Shown here: one piece after another, positions 7,454-15,922 of the stretch | How positions within the stretch are numbered: the stretch's first letter is position 1 | Layout: each line of letters opens with the position of its first letter | Assembly (NCBI GenBank): GCA_002422425.1 | Contig: DIVG01000066.1 | Coordinates: forward strand, 7,227 to 71,226 | Length of the DNA: 64,000 bases | Source of the DNA: Akkermansiaceae bacterium UBA6138 | GTDB taxonomy: Bacteria; Verrucomicrobiota; Verrucomicrobiia; Verrucomicrobiales; DEV007 | Direction of reading: 5' to 3' | The notes under the pieces: generated by a model | The model's input: only the letters and a program-made list of their open reading frames with translations | What the model was told of the DNA's origin: nothing | The model's database searches: none | Translations under genes and position numbers: made by a program

Positions 7454-8905
7454 TCAGAGGAGATACATGATCGGGAAGAGGAAAATCCAGATCAGGTCAA
7501 CAAAGTGCCAGAAGAGACCGCCGACTTCGACCCGGTTCGCAAGGTGTTCGGGGTTCTTGAGATAGAGCTTCTTCCCGAAAACCACGAAAAAGAGAAGCAC
7601 GAGCGCCCCGCCGATCACGTGAAGGCCGTGAAGCGCGGTCATCGTGAAATAGATCGCGTAATAGTTCCCGTAGCGCGGGCCGTGGTTGCCCATGAACTTG
7701 ATCTGATCCCGGGGAATCTCAAGATGACGGGAGGGACCGTGTTCCCCCTCTCCTCCGATCGAACCCGCCGTGAGAACCGGTTCGCTGGTGTGAACGGAGG
7801 CATGTTTGTCCTTTTCCGCGTGCCCGTCGGCGGCAACGTGAATGTAATGCACGTTGAGGAAACGCCCGCGCAGCATCTTCTCGGGAACCACTTCCCCGCG
7901 CTTCTCATAATAGGCCAGCATCTCCTGATACTTCTGGGTTTGCTGGGTGAAAAAACTCTGCTTCGCGGCGTCATCGTTGATAACATTCCAGACGACTGAC
8001 TCGCGCTGCTTCTGGGGCAGGACCAGCTGCATATCGACCTCGTGAACCTCGAAAACGACGTGATCGGCGACGAGTTTGCCCTCAACTTTGACACCATCGC
8101 GGTAGTTCAGGGAAGTCTCATTGTGGCCGACGATCTTGCGAGGACTGCCGTGCAAGGCAAAGGGGGCCGACGCCGTCACCGTGGCCGTCCCCTTCACCGA
8201 AACCGGTTTCGGATTGGCTACCCCGGAGGCGATCTCACCGCGATAGCGCTTGCGATCCTCGGCGAGAGCCTGCGAGAAAGCGCGACGATTGTCGTGGAAC
8301 CACGATCTGAAAGCCGCAGCGGTCTTAAGCTCAGTGCCGACAGCTCCCTCGGGACCGTCCGTCACCGTGAAGGCGGGGAATTCCTTGCTGTCGAGGTCTT
8401 TCAAAACGGCCGGCAGGGCCGCCTGCAGACTGAAGGTGATTTTCTCCCCGTCGAAACGCACCTGATCGGTCTTATCGAGGATGACCCCCTCCATGACCGA
8501 ATTATCGATGAGCTTGACACCGTGGTGGTGATTCAGCTTGCTGTTGTATTCAACCATCTTCAGGCACATGAAGACGACCGCGCAGGCGACCACAAAATAC
8601 ATCCAAATCTGATACCGTCTCCAGTTGCGTTCCTTCAGCGAAACCCAGGCGAAGACCACACCGACACTCGAAGCAATCAGAACGACGGTGTTAATCGCCC
8701 CGAGCCAGACAAAACTCTTGTGGACGCTGACGCCCCAGGGCCATGGATTATCGACGCCATCCTGCACCCCGAGGCGCAGAAAGACGTAGGCCGAAAAAAG
8801 GCCGCCGAACAACATCACCTCGGAGGCGAGGAAGAGCCACACGCCGAGTTTGGCATTGTAGAGACCGGTGTCACGCCGCGGCGTCACTTCGTAGGGGATT
8901 TCCAT
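7454..8905 (-). CDS. coxC: Cytochrome c oxidase subunit III with a large soluble insertion
   Basis: This encodes 483 residues, about twice the usual length of a five-helix bacterial subunit III (about 200). Helices 1-3 occupy residues 18-45, 64-90 and 98-120 and include the conserved FLASEVMLFGG glutamate motif. Helices 4-5 are in the final 78 residues (ALHGLHVIGGA and GGLFWHFVDLIWIF). Between them lies a hydrophilic insertion of about 275 residues (131-405), rich in Lys, Glu, Val and His, with no signal, metal motif or known domain that I recognise. The frame is continuous and codon use does not change, so this is a real insertion and not a frameshift or fusion artefact. It lies between coxA and subunit IV. 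Confidence 0.93.
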   Translation of the reverse strand: MEIPYEVTPRRDTGLYNAKLGVWLFLASEVMLFGGLFSAYVFLRLGVQDGVDNPWPWGVSVHKSFVWLGAINTVVLIASSVGVVFAWVSLKERNWRRYQIWMYFVVACAVVFMCLKMVEYNSKLNHHHGVKLIDNSVMEGVILDKTDQVRFDGEKITFSLQAALPAVLKDLDSKEFPAFTVTDGPEGAVGTELKTAAAFRSWFHDNRRAFSQALAEDRKRYRGEIASGVANPKPVSVKGTATVTASAPFALHGSPRKIVGHNETSLNYRDGVKVEGKLVADHVVFEVHEVDMQLVLPQKQRESVVWNVINDDAAKQSFFTQQTQKYQEMLAYYEKRGEVVPEKMLRGRFLNVHYIHVAADGHAEKDKHASVHTSEPVLTAGSIGGEGEHGPSRHLEIPRDQIKFMGNHGPRYGNYYAIYFTMTALHGLHVIGGALVLLFFVVFGKKLYLKNPEHLANRVEVGGLFWHFVDLIWIFLFPIMYLL

Positions 8906-8961
8906 GATCCTGAATTTTTATCGCTGAATAATTACACTCTGTTTCCACTCCCTCGCGGCCC

Positions 8962-10908
8962 TTAATGAGAACCGGACGGGTTTGCTGACGTCTCGCCGGG
9001 ACCCGGCACCGCTGCTCCGACCGAGGAAGGATCGCTCTCAAACTGGGGGGAGAAATCCCTGGGGGCACCGGGGACGCTGTATTCGTAGGCCCCCCGATAG
9101 GCGACCGGCTCGACGAGGAAGTTCCCGTGCGGCGGCGGAGTCGGAGTCGCCCACTCAAGCGTCGTGGCATCCCAGGGGTTGTCACTCGTCACCTTCTTAC
9201 CGATGAAGACGCTGATAAACAAATTAATAATGAACGGCACCTGGAAAACCGCGAGAAGCCAGGCGGAGCCGGAGGTAACGATGTTGAGGTCTATCATTCG
9301 CAGAGGCGCATCCGCCGGGATGACGTGAAGTAACTCGGCGAGGTTTGCCATAAAGCTATTCGGCTCGGCGAAGACCTGATTCGAAATCTGCTCGTAAGCC
9401 TTGCCCCCGTCGAAAGCACGACGGTGGAACCCGGCCATACCCTGGAAAAACATGGGAGCAAAGATCCCGTTCATGAAAATCAGAGACGGCCAGAAATGGA
9501 GGTGGCCGAGACGGGTGCTCATCATGCGGCCGGTGATCTTGGGGAACCAGTGATAAATTCCCGCAAAGAGACCGAAGATGGTGCCGGGAGCGACCACATA
9601 GTGGAAGTGGCCGATCACGTAGTAAGTGTCGTGCAGGTGCAGATCAGGGAGACTGAAGGCCAGCGGCAGGCCGGTCAGTCCCCCGATTCCGAACATGGGG
9701 ATGAAAGCCGTTGCGAACAGCATCGGAACATTAAACCGGATCGAACCGCCCCACATCGAAATGAGGAGCGAGGTGATAAGGATAACCGAGGGCACCGAAA
9801 TGAGGACCGTTGTCGTCTGAAAGAAGGTCGAGATCGCCGGACCCATTCCCGTGATATACATGTGGTGCGCCCAGACAATGAAAGCGAGGAAGCCGAGGAC
9901 CATGACCGCATAGACCATCGTTTTGTAACCCCAGAGCGGCTTGCGGGTGTTGCACGGAATGATCTCGGCCACGATCGCGAGCGCGGGGAGAATGAGAACA
10001 TACACCTCCGGGTGCGCGAGGAACCAGAAAAGGTGCTGATAAAGCAGCGGACTGCCACCCCCGGCCGCGTCAAAAGACATGCCGCTGACATTGAGTCCTG
10101 TCGGCACGAAGAAACTGGTGCCAGCAAGCCTGTCCATGAGCTGCATGATCGCCGCGACTTCCAGCGGGGGGAAAGCGAGAAGAAGAAGAAAGCCCGTCAC
10201 CAGCATCGCCCAGACAAAGAAGGGAAGGCGCATCCAGGTCATGCCGCGGCAGCGCAGGTTGATAATCGTGCAGATGAAGTTCACCGCCCCGAGGAGGGAT
10301 GAGGTAATAAGCAGGGCCATGCCCACAAGCCACTGCGTCTGGCCGGTCCAGAATAGATCGCCGTAGTGAAGATCCGTCGTCGTGGCGAGAGGTGAATAAT
10401 TGGTCCAGCCCGCCTTAGCTGCCCCCGAAGGCAGGAAAAAGCTCACGAACATGAGGGCCCCACCAAGGAGGTAGAGCCAGTAACTCGCCATGTTGAGGCG
10501 GGGGAAAGCCATGTCCGGAGCCCCAATCTGGAGCGGGGTCACATAGTTGCCGAAGGCCCCGAAGGCGAGCGGCACGATCCCCAGGAACACCATGATCGTC
10601 CCGTGCATCGCCCCGAACATGTTATAGAGGTCACCGGTCACTTTACCGCCGTCGTCGAGCCAGGCCTGAAACCAGGGCCAGTCCGCGAGGAGCGGAACCG
10701 CGCGATCCGGGTAAGCGATGCTCCACCGCATCACCATCATGAGGAAAAAACCGAAGGCCAGAAAAACGAGCGAAGTAAAACCATACTGCAGCCCGATGAC
10801 CTTGTGATCGGTCGAGAAGATATACTTCTTCCAGAAGGGCTCGTAATGCTCGTGGTGATCGCCCTCACCGTGGGTTTCCGCGTGCGTGTGTTCTGCTGCT
10901 GAGCTCAT
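8962..10908 (-). CDS. coxA: Cytochrome c oxidase subunit I (aa3, A-family)
   Basis: This encodes 648 residues of the catalytic O2-reducing proton pump subunit. All metal ligands are present: H102 (low-spin haem a), H299 in AHPEVY with Y303, H348/H349 in WAHHMY for CuB, and H434/H436 in VIGHFHYVV for haems a3 and a. Proton channels also look intact: D132 in IGAPDMAFPRLN, K329 in WGYKTM, and E301 in the HPEVY motif. The first 25 residues form a His/Glu-rich cytoplasmic extension, and the C-terminal 70 residues are Pro/Gly rich. This is the only catalytically complete haem-copper oxidase in the window, in contrast to the CcoN-like protein at 12415-13875. Confidence 0.97.
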   Translation of the reverse strand: MSSAAEHTHAETHGEGDHHEHYEPFWKKYIFSTDHKVIGLQYGFTSLVFLAFGFFLMMVMRWSIAYPDRAVPLLADWPWFQAWLDDGGKVTGDLYNMFGAMHGTIMVFLGIVPLAFGAFGNYVTPLQIGAPDMAFPRLNMASYWLYLLGGALMFVSFFLPSGAAKAGWTNYSPLATTTDLHYGDLFWTGQTQWLVGMALLITSSLLGAVNFICTIINLRCRGMTWMRLPFFVWAMLVTGFLLLLAFPPLEVAAIMQLMDRLAGTSFFVPTGLNVSGMSFDAAGGGSPLLYQHLFWFLAHPEVYVLILPALAIVAEIIPCNTRKPLWGYKTMVYAVMVLGFLAFIVWAHHMYITGMGPAISTFFQTTTVLISVPSVILITSLLISMWGGSIRFNVPMLFATAFIPMFGIGGLTGLPLAFSLPDLHLHDTYYVIGHFHYVVAPGTIFGLFAGIYHWFPKITGRMMSTRLGHLHFWPSLIFMNGIFAPMFFQGMAGFHRRAFDGGKAYEQISNQVFAEPNSFMANLAELLHVIPADAPLRMIDLNIVTSGSAWLLAVFQVPFIINLFISVFIGKKVTSDNPWDATTLEWATPTPPPHGNFLVEPVAYRGAYEYSVPGAPRDFSPQFESDPSSVGAAVPGPGETSANPSGSH

Positions 10909-10996
10909 ACCTGTAATTCAAAAATTTGTCTTCGGACCGAAGAGTCCAGTCACCAAGTTTCAATCCACCCCCGTTGCGGAGGCCGGAACCACTGCC

Positions 10997-11731
10997 CTAC
11001 GGTAGCGGCTCCCCTGTCTGTAAGTCAACCCGGGCCCCGGAAAGGGCCGCGTCTGCGGGAATAGCGAGCAACTCGGCCTCCGTGTAGGGAGCCGCCTGGC
11101 CACTGAACTCGTCCCGTGCCGCTTTGATCATCTCGGTAGTTACTACGCCATCCTCGCCCTCAGGGAAACTGCCGAATTCGCGACGGATGTAGGTGAGGAC
11201 CTGTGCGATTTTATCGTCGCTGAGGGTGCTCCAGGCAGGCATCAGCTGATTGTAGGACTGCCCGGCGACCTTGAAAGGACCGTTTGCCCCGTGGAGGAGA
11301 ATCGCACCAAGTCTTTTGGTCCCTCCGTCAACCCACTCGGACCCCACCAGCGGAGGGAACTGGCCGGCGATGCCGAGACCGGAAGCCTGGTGACAGGCGA
11401 TGCAGTTCGCGTAGACTTTTTTGCCGTCGCTCATCCACTGATCGATCCATGCCGCCTTGGCAGCTGTCTCCTCGGCTCCGGAAAGGCTCGGACGCGGTTC
11501 CGGGACGTAGTGACTGCTGATGTAAATACTCGAATTGAAACCGTTGCTCGTGCTGAAGAGGTGACCTCCCCCGAAGATGAGAATGAGAGCACTGATGACG
11601 AGGACGGAGACTCCCACAGTTCCGCGCTCACCGGGATGGAGCGGGGTCTCGCGCCGCACCGCGTCGTGCAGATCCACGGCACTCACCGTGCCCTGCCGGT
11701 AGTCGATATTCTTACTGTCTGGGGTATCCAT
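10997..11731 (-). CDS. Membrane-anchored mono-haem cytochrome c (CcoP-like position)
   Basis: This encodes 244 residues: a polar N-terminus, one transmembrane anchor (about 40-58), and a periplasmic class I cytochrome c domain with the haem motif CIACH and a probable Met ligand in YNQLMPAWSTL. Canonical CcoP has two haems; only one CxxCH is seen here. It directly follows the CcoO-like gene and precedes coxA. It is therefore well placed to carry electrons to the CuA site of the aa3 oxidase, whose subunit II lacks its own haem domain. That role is inference. The C-terminal 60 residues are Ala/Glu rich with no recognised domain. Confidence 0.9.
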   Translation of the reverse strand: MDTPDSKNIDYRQGTVSAVDLHDAVRRETPLHPGERGTVGVSVLVISALILIFGGGHLFSTSNGFNSSIYISSHYVPEPRPSLSGAEETAAKAAWIDQWMSDGKKVYANCIACHQASGLGIAGQFPPLVGSEWVDGGTKRLGAILLHGANGPFKVAGQSYNQLMPAWSTLSDDKIAQVLTYIRREFGSFPEGEDGVVTTEMIKAARDEFSGQAAPYTEAELLAIPADAALSGARVDLQTGEPLP

Positions 11732-11763
11732 CTGGATTTTCCTTATCTCTTACGAATTTACGT

Positions 11764-12387
11764 TCAACGCCCGCTCAGGACGCGCGCGGGGAGCGCCTGA
11801 TCCTTTTTCAACGACAACAAATAATCGACGAGAGCCTCTGCTTCAGGGGTCGGAACCAGCCCGGATCCGTAGGGCGACTGCCTGTAGAGATGACGGTAAG
11901 CAGGCATGCCGCTGTCGGGATCAAAACTTTTCGGGTCACTGAGGTGACGATGCATCAACTCACGCGTGGTAATACGATGGCCGACGTTCGAAAGATCCTG
12001 TCCGATGCGCTGGTAGCCGAGAAGTGCGAAGTCCTCCATGACGTAGTCCATCGGCTGGGTCTCGCGGGCCAGACCTTCCGCCTCGCGACCACCCCAGCCC
12101 GGACGCCACATGTCCGGCCCGGCGTAGGTCGGGCGCACCATCTGCGTGTGACAATAGGCACAGCCTTCGGCAGCGTAGATCTGACGCCCGTAATCGCTCG
12201 CTCCGTGACGGAGGAATGATTTGTCCGGATAGGCGAGCACGCCACCCTCCATTTCCTCATCCGCCCCGTAGGCCACCGGCTCCGCATTGGATGCTCCGAT
12301 AAAAGGGATGACGATGAGAAAGAGCCACGGAAGCAGGAAGGAAAGGCCAAGAGCGCCAAGCAGTTTCCAGAAATTGTTCGAGTTCAT
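11764..12387 (-). CDS. CcoO-like mono-haem cytochrome c (cbb3 subunit II family)
   Basis: This encodes 207 residues with an N-terminal membrane anchor (about 8-32). The CcoO signature follows: GRQIYAAEGCAYCHTQMVRP, with the haem c CxxCH and the conserved QMVRP. Downstream are the RIGQDLSNVG block and the axial Met in DSGMPAYRHLY. The haem-binding features therefore look functional. It is adjacent to the CcoN-like gene with 27 bases between them. Because that partner lacks an active site, this protein may act as an electron carrier between complex III and the aa3 oxidase rather than as part of a working cbb3 enzyme; this is inferred from context. Confidence 0.92.
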   Translation of the reverse strand: MNSNNFWKLLGALGLSFLLPWLFLIVIPFIGASNAEPVAYGADEEMEGGVLAYPDKSFLRHGASDYGRQIYAAEGCAYCHTQMVRPTYAGPDMWRPGWGGREAEGLARETQPMDYVMEDFALLGYQRIGQDLSNVGHRITTRELMHRHLSDPKSFDPDSGMPAYRHLYRQSPYGSGLVPTPEAEALVDYLLSLKKDQALPARVLSGR

Positions 12388-12414
12388 GAAAAAATTATCG
12401 TAGGAGCTGCCCTC

Positions 12415-13875
12415 TCATTGAATGCCAACGACCTCGCGAGCGCTCGAAGCCTCGCCGGGTTCCTTGTGCAGGAGAGTAGCCCCCTCCGTTTTTCTCCCTT
12501 TCCCGAGGAACATGAGCCCCAGCTGAGTGAGGAACAGCAAATTCGAAAACGAAATGAGGAGCCAGGCAATGGCGCGCCCGACGACGTAGGCGGAGGAATT
12601 GACGAAAGAGGCGGAGAAAACCTGGTTCCACTGCGCCAGATTACCACCCTGAGCGATTCCGCCAACAAGCATGGTCACCACCATCGTGAGGATGCCGTAG
12701 GTGCTGAACCAGAAATGCGTCCTGATTCGCGACCCCGAGGGCCACTCGGCCCCGGTGATGCGCGGCACGATAAAGTAGATCGCCCCGAACATCGTCATCG
12801 AGAAAAAGCCGTAAAAGGCGAGCGTATCGATCCCGACGAGGAAATGACTGAACTGAAGGTTCTTCCCGAAGACAAAAGTCGAACTCATCGCCGAGAGGAC
12901 GGCGTAAAGAGCAAGCATGAGCATCCCCAGCATCGTAAACCGAAGCGAAGGGCTGTATTCCCAGAGCTTCGTGCAGCCCTTGAGCGTGAGCATGAGGTTG
13001 GCGACGGTGGCGACAATCGCGAGGAGAATAAAGATGGCCGCCGCACCACTCACCGCAGGCATCCAGGCCGGGAAGGGACCGCCCATGTAACGCGAGAAGC
13101 CCGTCCAACCGGCGAGAACCGCGAGGAGCCAGAAACTCGCCTGGGCGAGCGGGTAGCTGTAAATGGCCCTACCGGAAATCTTGGGGATAATGTAATACGC
13201 CACCGCCAGCGCCACCGGAGCCATCCAGAAATAAATCAGGTTCGAGATATACCAGGCGTTCGCCCCGGCCCCCATCACCGGAGCCGTCCCCTTGTTAATG
13301 ATGAGATTGGCGGTGATAAAAATCCACGGGAACCAGACCGCTGCCCCGATGAGGTAGAGCTCGGAAACATAGAAGAGAGTGTTGCGGCGCGAATGAAACA
13401 TCGGGATCACCCAAACCACCATACACCCGTAGGAAACGGCGAGGACAGGCCAGAGCCAGGCCGGGAAATCGAGGAGCGGGATCGAGCGACTCGCGCCGAA
13501 CCAGATACTGCCGACAGCAACAATTACCCCGAGATTCCACAGATGGCCGAAGACAATCAGGGCCACCGGATGCTGCACCCGGGACCGGGTGAGGCGAGCC
13601 ATCAGCCAGAGCATCACCCCGATGCCCGCCTGCATCGCCCACCCGTAAACGAGCGCGTTAAAGTGCACCGGGAAAAGGCGCCCGTAGCCCATGAAGGGGC
13701 AGGCGTCCCAGAGACCGGGAACTCGAAGCTTGAGCGAGCTAACAAAACCCATCACCGTCGCAAAGAGGAGCCAGGCGGCGGCACTCGTGAAGAAAAACAT
13801 CACAGGATACCGCGCCGAACGGTCGATCGCGGCGCGCTCGTTCAAATCCTCTGGTGTCGGTTGTGGCACTGTCAT
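12415..13875 (-). CDS. CcoN-like (cbb3 subunit I family) protein lacking CuB and haem b3 ligands
   Basis: This encodes 486 residues with about 12 transmembrane helices and clear end-to-end similarity to CcoN (helix II GRLFPVHFNA, IIPKISGRAIYSY, the VPRITG stretch, THFWFSTYGI, GGIAQGG). H71, a low-spin haem ligand in helix II, is kept. The other ligands are gone. The helix VI CuB histidine (GHNAV in CcoN) aligns with S211 in ISNLI. The helix VII His pair (GPHHLHYT) falls in AGWTGFSRYMG with no histidine, and the cross-linked tyrosine is missing. The helix X GHxH motif aligns with G348-I349-D-T351. The frame is intact and codon use matches its neighbours, so it is a maintained protein, not a pseudogene. 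It probably has no oxidase activity and may act as a structural or electron-transfer element. Family identity is firm; function is unknown. Confidence 0.9.
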   Translation of the reverse strand: MTVPQPTPEDLNERAAIDRSARYPVMFFFTSAAAWLLFATVMGFVSSLKLRVPGLWDACPFMGYGRLFPVHFNALVYGWAMQAGIGVMLWLMARLTRSRVQHPVALIVFGHLWNLGVIVAVGSIWFGASRSIPLLDFPAWLWPVLAVSYGCMVVWVIPMFHSRRNTLFYVSELYLIGAAVWFPWIFITANLIINKGTAPVMGAGANAWYISNLIYFWMAPVALAVAYYIIPKISGRAIYSYPLAQASFWLLAVLAGWTGFSRYMGGPFPAWMPAVSGAAAIFILLAIVATVANLMLTLKGCTKLWEYSPSLRFTMLGMLMLALYAVLSAMSSTFVFGKNLQFSHFLVGIDTLAFYGFFSMTMFGAIYFIVPRITGAEWPSGSRIRTHFWFSTYGILTMVVTMLVGGIAQGGNLAQWNQVFSASFVNSSAYVVGRAIAWLLISFSNLLFLTQLGLMFLGKGRKTEGATLLHKEPGEASSAREVVGIQ

Positions 13876-13910
13876 AAAATTCTGGAGATCTCTTCTCGAT
13901 ATTCAACCGC

Positions 13911-14351
13911 CTACTGCACAGGAGCGGGAGTGGCCGGTGCGGGAGTGGCCGGTGCGGCAGGTGCCGGTGCCTCGACCGGTGCCGATGCCGGTGCCGGTGC
14001 CTCGACCGGCGCGGCGGGCTGCTCCATTTGCTTGAGGAATGTCGGCGAACCGGGCACCACGATCGGCGTGGCTTCCGCTTTCGGAGCCGACTTGACGAGC
14101 GCTTCGAGAGCGGCATCGACCTTCGCCTGATCGACAAGGAGGGACTGCGCCTTCTCGATTTCTTCAAGATTGGCCCAGCGCTGTGCGGTCACTTCGGGGC
14201 TGAAATCACCCATGTAAGCCCGGTCCTCCAGCGATTCCCTGCCGACGTAACCGGAAAGAATCAGAACGAGAAAACCGAAGACCGCGAAGATCCCCAGGGT
14301 TCCCAGAACCAGTTTCGGCTTTGAACAGCAGGTGTAGCTCGAATCACTCAT
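13911..14351 (-). CDS. Small Pro/Ala-rich membrane protein between ACIII and the cbb3-like genes
   Basis: This encodes 146 residues: a cysteine pair near the N-terminus (SYTCCSKPK), one transmembrane helix (about 15-34), a helical segment rich in Glu/Ala (50-85), and a C-terminal tail of Pro-Ala-Val-Glu repeats (APVEAPAPA type). The tail is encoded by internally repeated DNA (about 13915-14020). No family is recognised. Its place between actF and the CcoN-like gene, with gaps of only 25-35 bases on each side, suggests an accessory role in the respiratory complex, for example a periplasmic tether. This is inference. Confidence 0.7.
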   Translation of the reverse strand: MSDSSYTCCSKPKLVLGTLGIFAVFGFLVLILSGYVGRESLEDRAYMGDFSPEVTAQRWANLEEIEKAQSLLVDQAKVDAALEALVKSAPKAEATPIVVPGSPTFLKQMEQPAAPVEAPAPASAPVEAPAPAAPATPAPATPAPVQ

Positions 14352-14376
14352 GAAATAGATAGTTAGCGCCGATGAA

Positions 14377-15897
14377 TCAGTTCACCACATTCAACGACTC
14401 ATCGAGGCGCGGATCGCGGCAGGGAAAGAGGCTCGCGGACGAAAGTTGCTTGAGAAGGAAGAAGCCGAAAATGCCGGCAACGCTGACAAAGGCGAGGACG
14501 TCAAAGACCCAGGCTCCCGGAATCGTCATGGCGATATTCGCCTCGCCCAGATGGGCGGTCAGAGACGGCCCGCGCTCGGGGATGATAATCCAGTATATAT
14601 CCAGCGCATGCATGACAAGATTCCAGATAGCGACGCAGGAAATCACGAGAGGGAGCTTTTTCACCTTCTGCACGAGAAGAACCGTGAAGGGGACAAAGAA
14701 GTGGCCGATGACGAGGAACGCGATCGTGTAGGTATTCCAGAAAGCGGTGTTCCGCGTGAGATAGAACTTTGTCTCCTCAGTGATGTTCGCATACCAGATC
14801 AGGAAGAACTGCGAGAAAGCGATGTAGGCCCAGAAGATCACGAAGGCGAGCATCAGTTTACCCATGAGATGGTAGTGCTCGAGGGTCACGACATCGCGGA
14901 GATAACCCGCCCGACGCAACGCCGTAACAAGAAGAATGAGAACCCCCATCGAGTTGAGGGCGGCTCCGGCGAAGAGGTAGACACCCCACATCGTGGAAAA
15001 CCAGGTGTAGTCGAGGGCCATGAGCCAGTCGAAGACAAGAAAGGTCCAGGCCGTCGCAAAGAAGGGAAGAAAACCGCAGCTGGCGCGCCGCATCCAGCGG
15101 AACCACCGGGGATCCCCGTCCTTGTCGAGACGGATCGACCAACCCCGCAGGATGTAGGCGATCGCGGTGAGGACGACGAGGTAGAAGATCTGACGTATCC
15201 ACCAGAAAGTCTCGTTAAGGTAGCCGCGTTTCGCGAAAAGCAGCGCGGCCCCGTCGAGGAAATGCTTATCGACAAGGGTGGCATGCGCCCCCTCGGGGGA
15301 GAGGTCCTCCTTCGCCAGTTTGTAAGCCTTCGATTCAAGAGCGAGGATATTTTTCTCAAGATGAGCGCGGTGACCGGGACTCGGCGAGGCGACCCCGGCG
15401 AGATCTTTCCTGGCCTGCTCCACCGCCGCCTGCGCCCCCGTGATCACGGCGGTGCGCTCGGCGATGTAACCATCTTTTTCCGCCGCAGCGGCTTCATTTG
15501 CCGCGACGAGGACCGCCTCACGCTTCGGGAACCACTCCCAGAGGGCGTCGCGGAACCCGAAGAAAGAAAAGAAAAGCGGCACGGCGAGAATAAAAATAAA
15601 AGGAATAAGGCTGGCGAGATTCTCCATGAGCCGCCGGATCACGGTGCCCCAGCCCGAATTGCTGGCGTGGTGGAGCAACGTCCAGAAAAGCCCGCCCACC
15701 GCAAGCGAGAGGAAAAAAATCACCGCAAAGAGCCAGCTGTAACCCATCGCGCCGGCCTTTTCGGGCATGGCGAAACGAAGAAGGAAAAAGAGCAGCATGC
15801 CGCCGAATCCCACTGCAAAACACACGAGCTTGAGCAGGGTCGGGGATTTGAAAAATTCCCCGTCCTTGTAGTCGTCGCCGTCTTTAAGTCCCGCCAT
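14377..15897 (-). CDS. actF: Alternative complex III subunit ActF (NrfD/PsrC-like quinone-binding membrane subunit)
   Basis: This encodes 506 residues from ATG 15897; the frame opens at 15981, but that extension overlaps actE and has no membrane character. About ten transmembrane helices belong to the PsrC/NrfD fold. Conserved blocks include FVFDWLMALDYTWFSTMWGVY, SQFFLIWYANITEET and IIIPERGPSL. After helix 3 there is a hydrophilic helical insertion of roughly 90 residues (about 125-220, AANEAAAAEKDGYIAERT and onward) with coiled-coil character, which makes the protein longer than the usual 400-450 residues. ActF is one of two related quinone-binding subunits in the quinol:cytochrome c oxidoreductase. 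Confidence 0.93.
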   Translation of the reverse strand: MAGLKDGDDYKDGEFFKSPTLLKLVCFAVGFGGMLLFFLLRFAMPEKAGAMGYSWLFAVIFFLSLAVGGLFWTLLHHASNSGWGTVIRRLMENLASLIPFIFILAVPLFFSFFGFRDALWEWFPKREAVLVAANEAAAAEKDGYIAERTAVITGAQAAVEQARKDLAGVASPSPGHRAHLEKNILALESKAYKLAKEDLSPEGAHATLVDKHFLDGAALLFAKRGYLNETFWWIRQIFYLVVLTAIAYILRGWSIRLDKDGDPRWFRWMRRASCGFLPFFATAWTFLVFDWLMALDYTWFSTMWGVYLFAGAALNSMGVLILLVTALRRAGYLRDVVTLEHYHLMGKLMLAFVIFWAYIAFSQFFLIWYANITEETKFYLTRNTAFWNTYTIAFLVIGHFFVPFTVLLVQKVKKLPLVISCVAIWNLVMHALDIYWIIIPERGPSLTAHLGEANIAMTIPGAWVFDVLAFVSVAGIFGFFLLKQLSSASLFPCRDPRLDESLNVVN

Positions 15898-15922
15898 AAG
15901 TCTTCCGATTAGTAAAATGATA

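Noticed and set aside
10929..10941. Short inverted repeat CTTCGG-A-CCGAAG upstream of coxA
   Set aside because: It is too short, with a one-base spacer, to support a terminator or operator call.
12415..13875. Reading the CcoN-like gene as a pseudogene
   Set aside because: The frame is full length, helices and non-ligand motifs are preserved, and codon use matches its neighbours; only ligand positions changed.
12418..14130. 570-codon open frame on the + strand
   Set aside because: It is antisense to the CcoN-like gene; the product is highly charged with no hydrophobic core.
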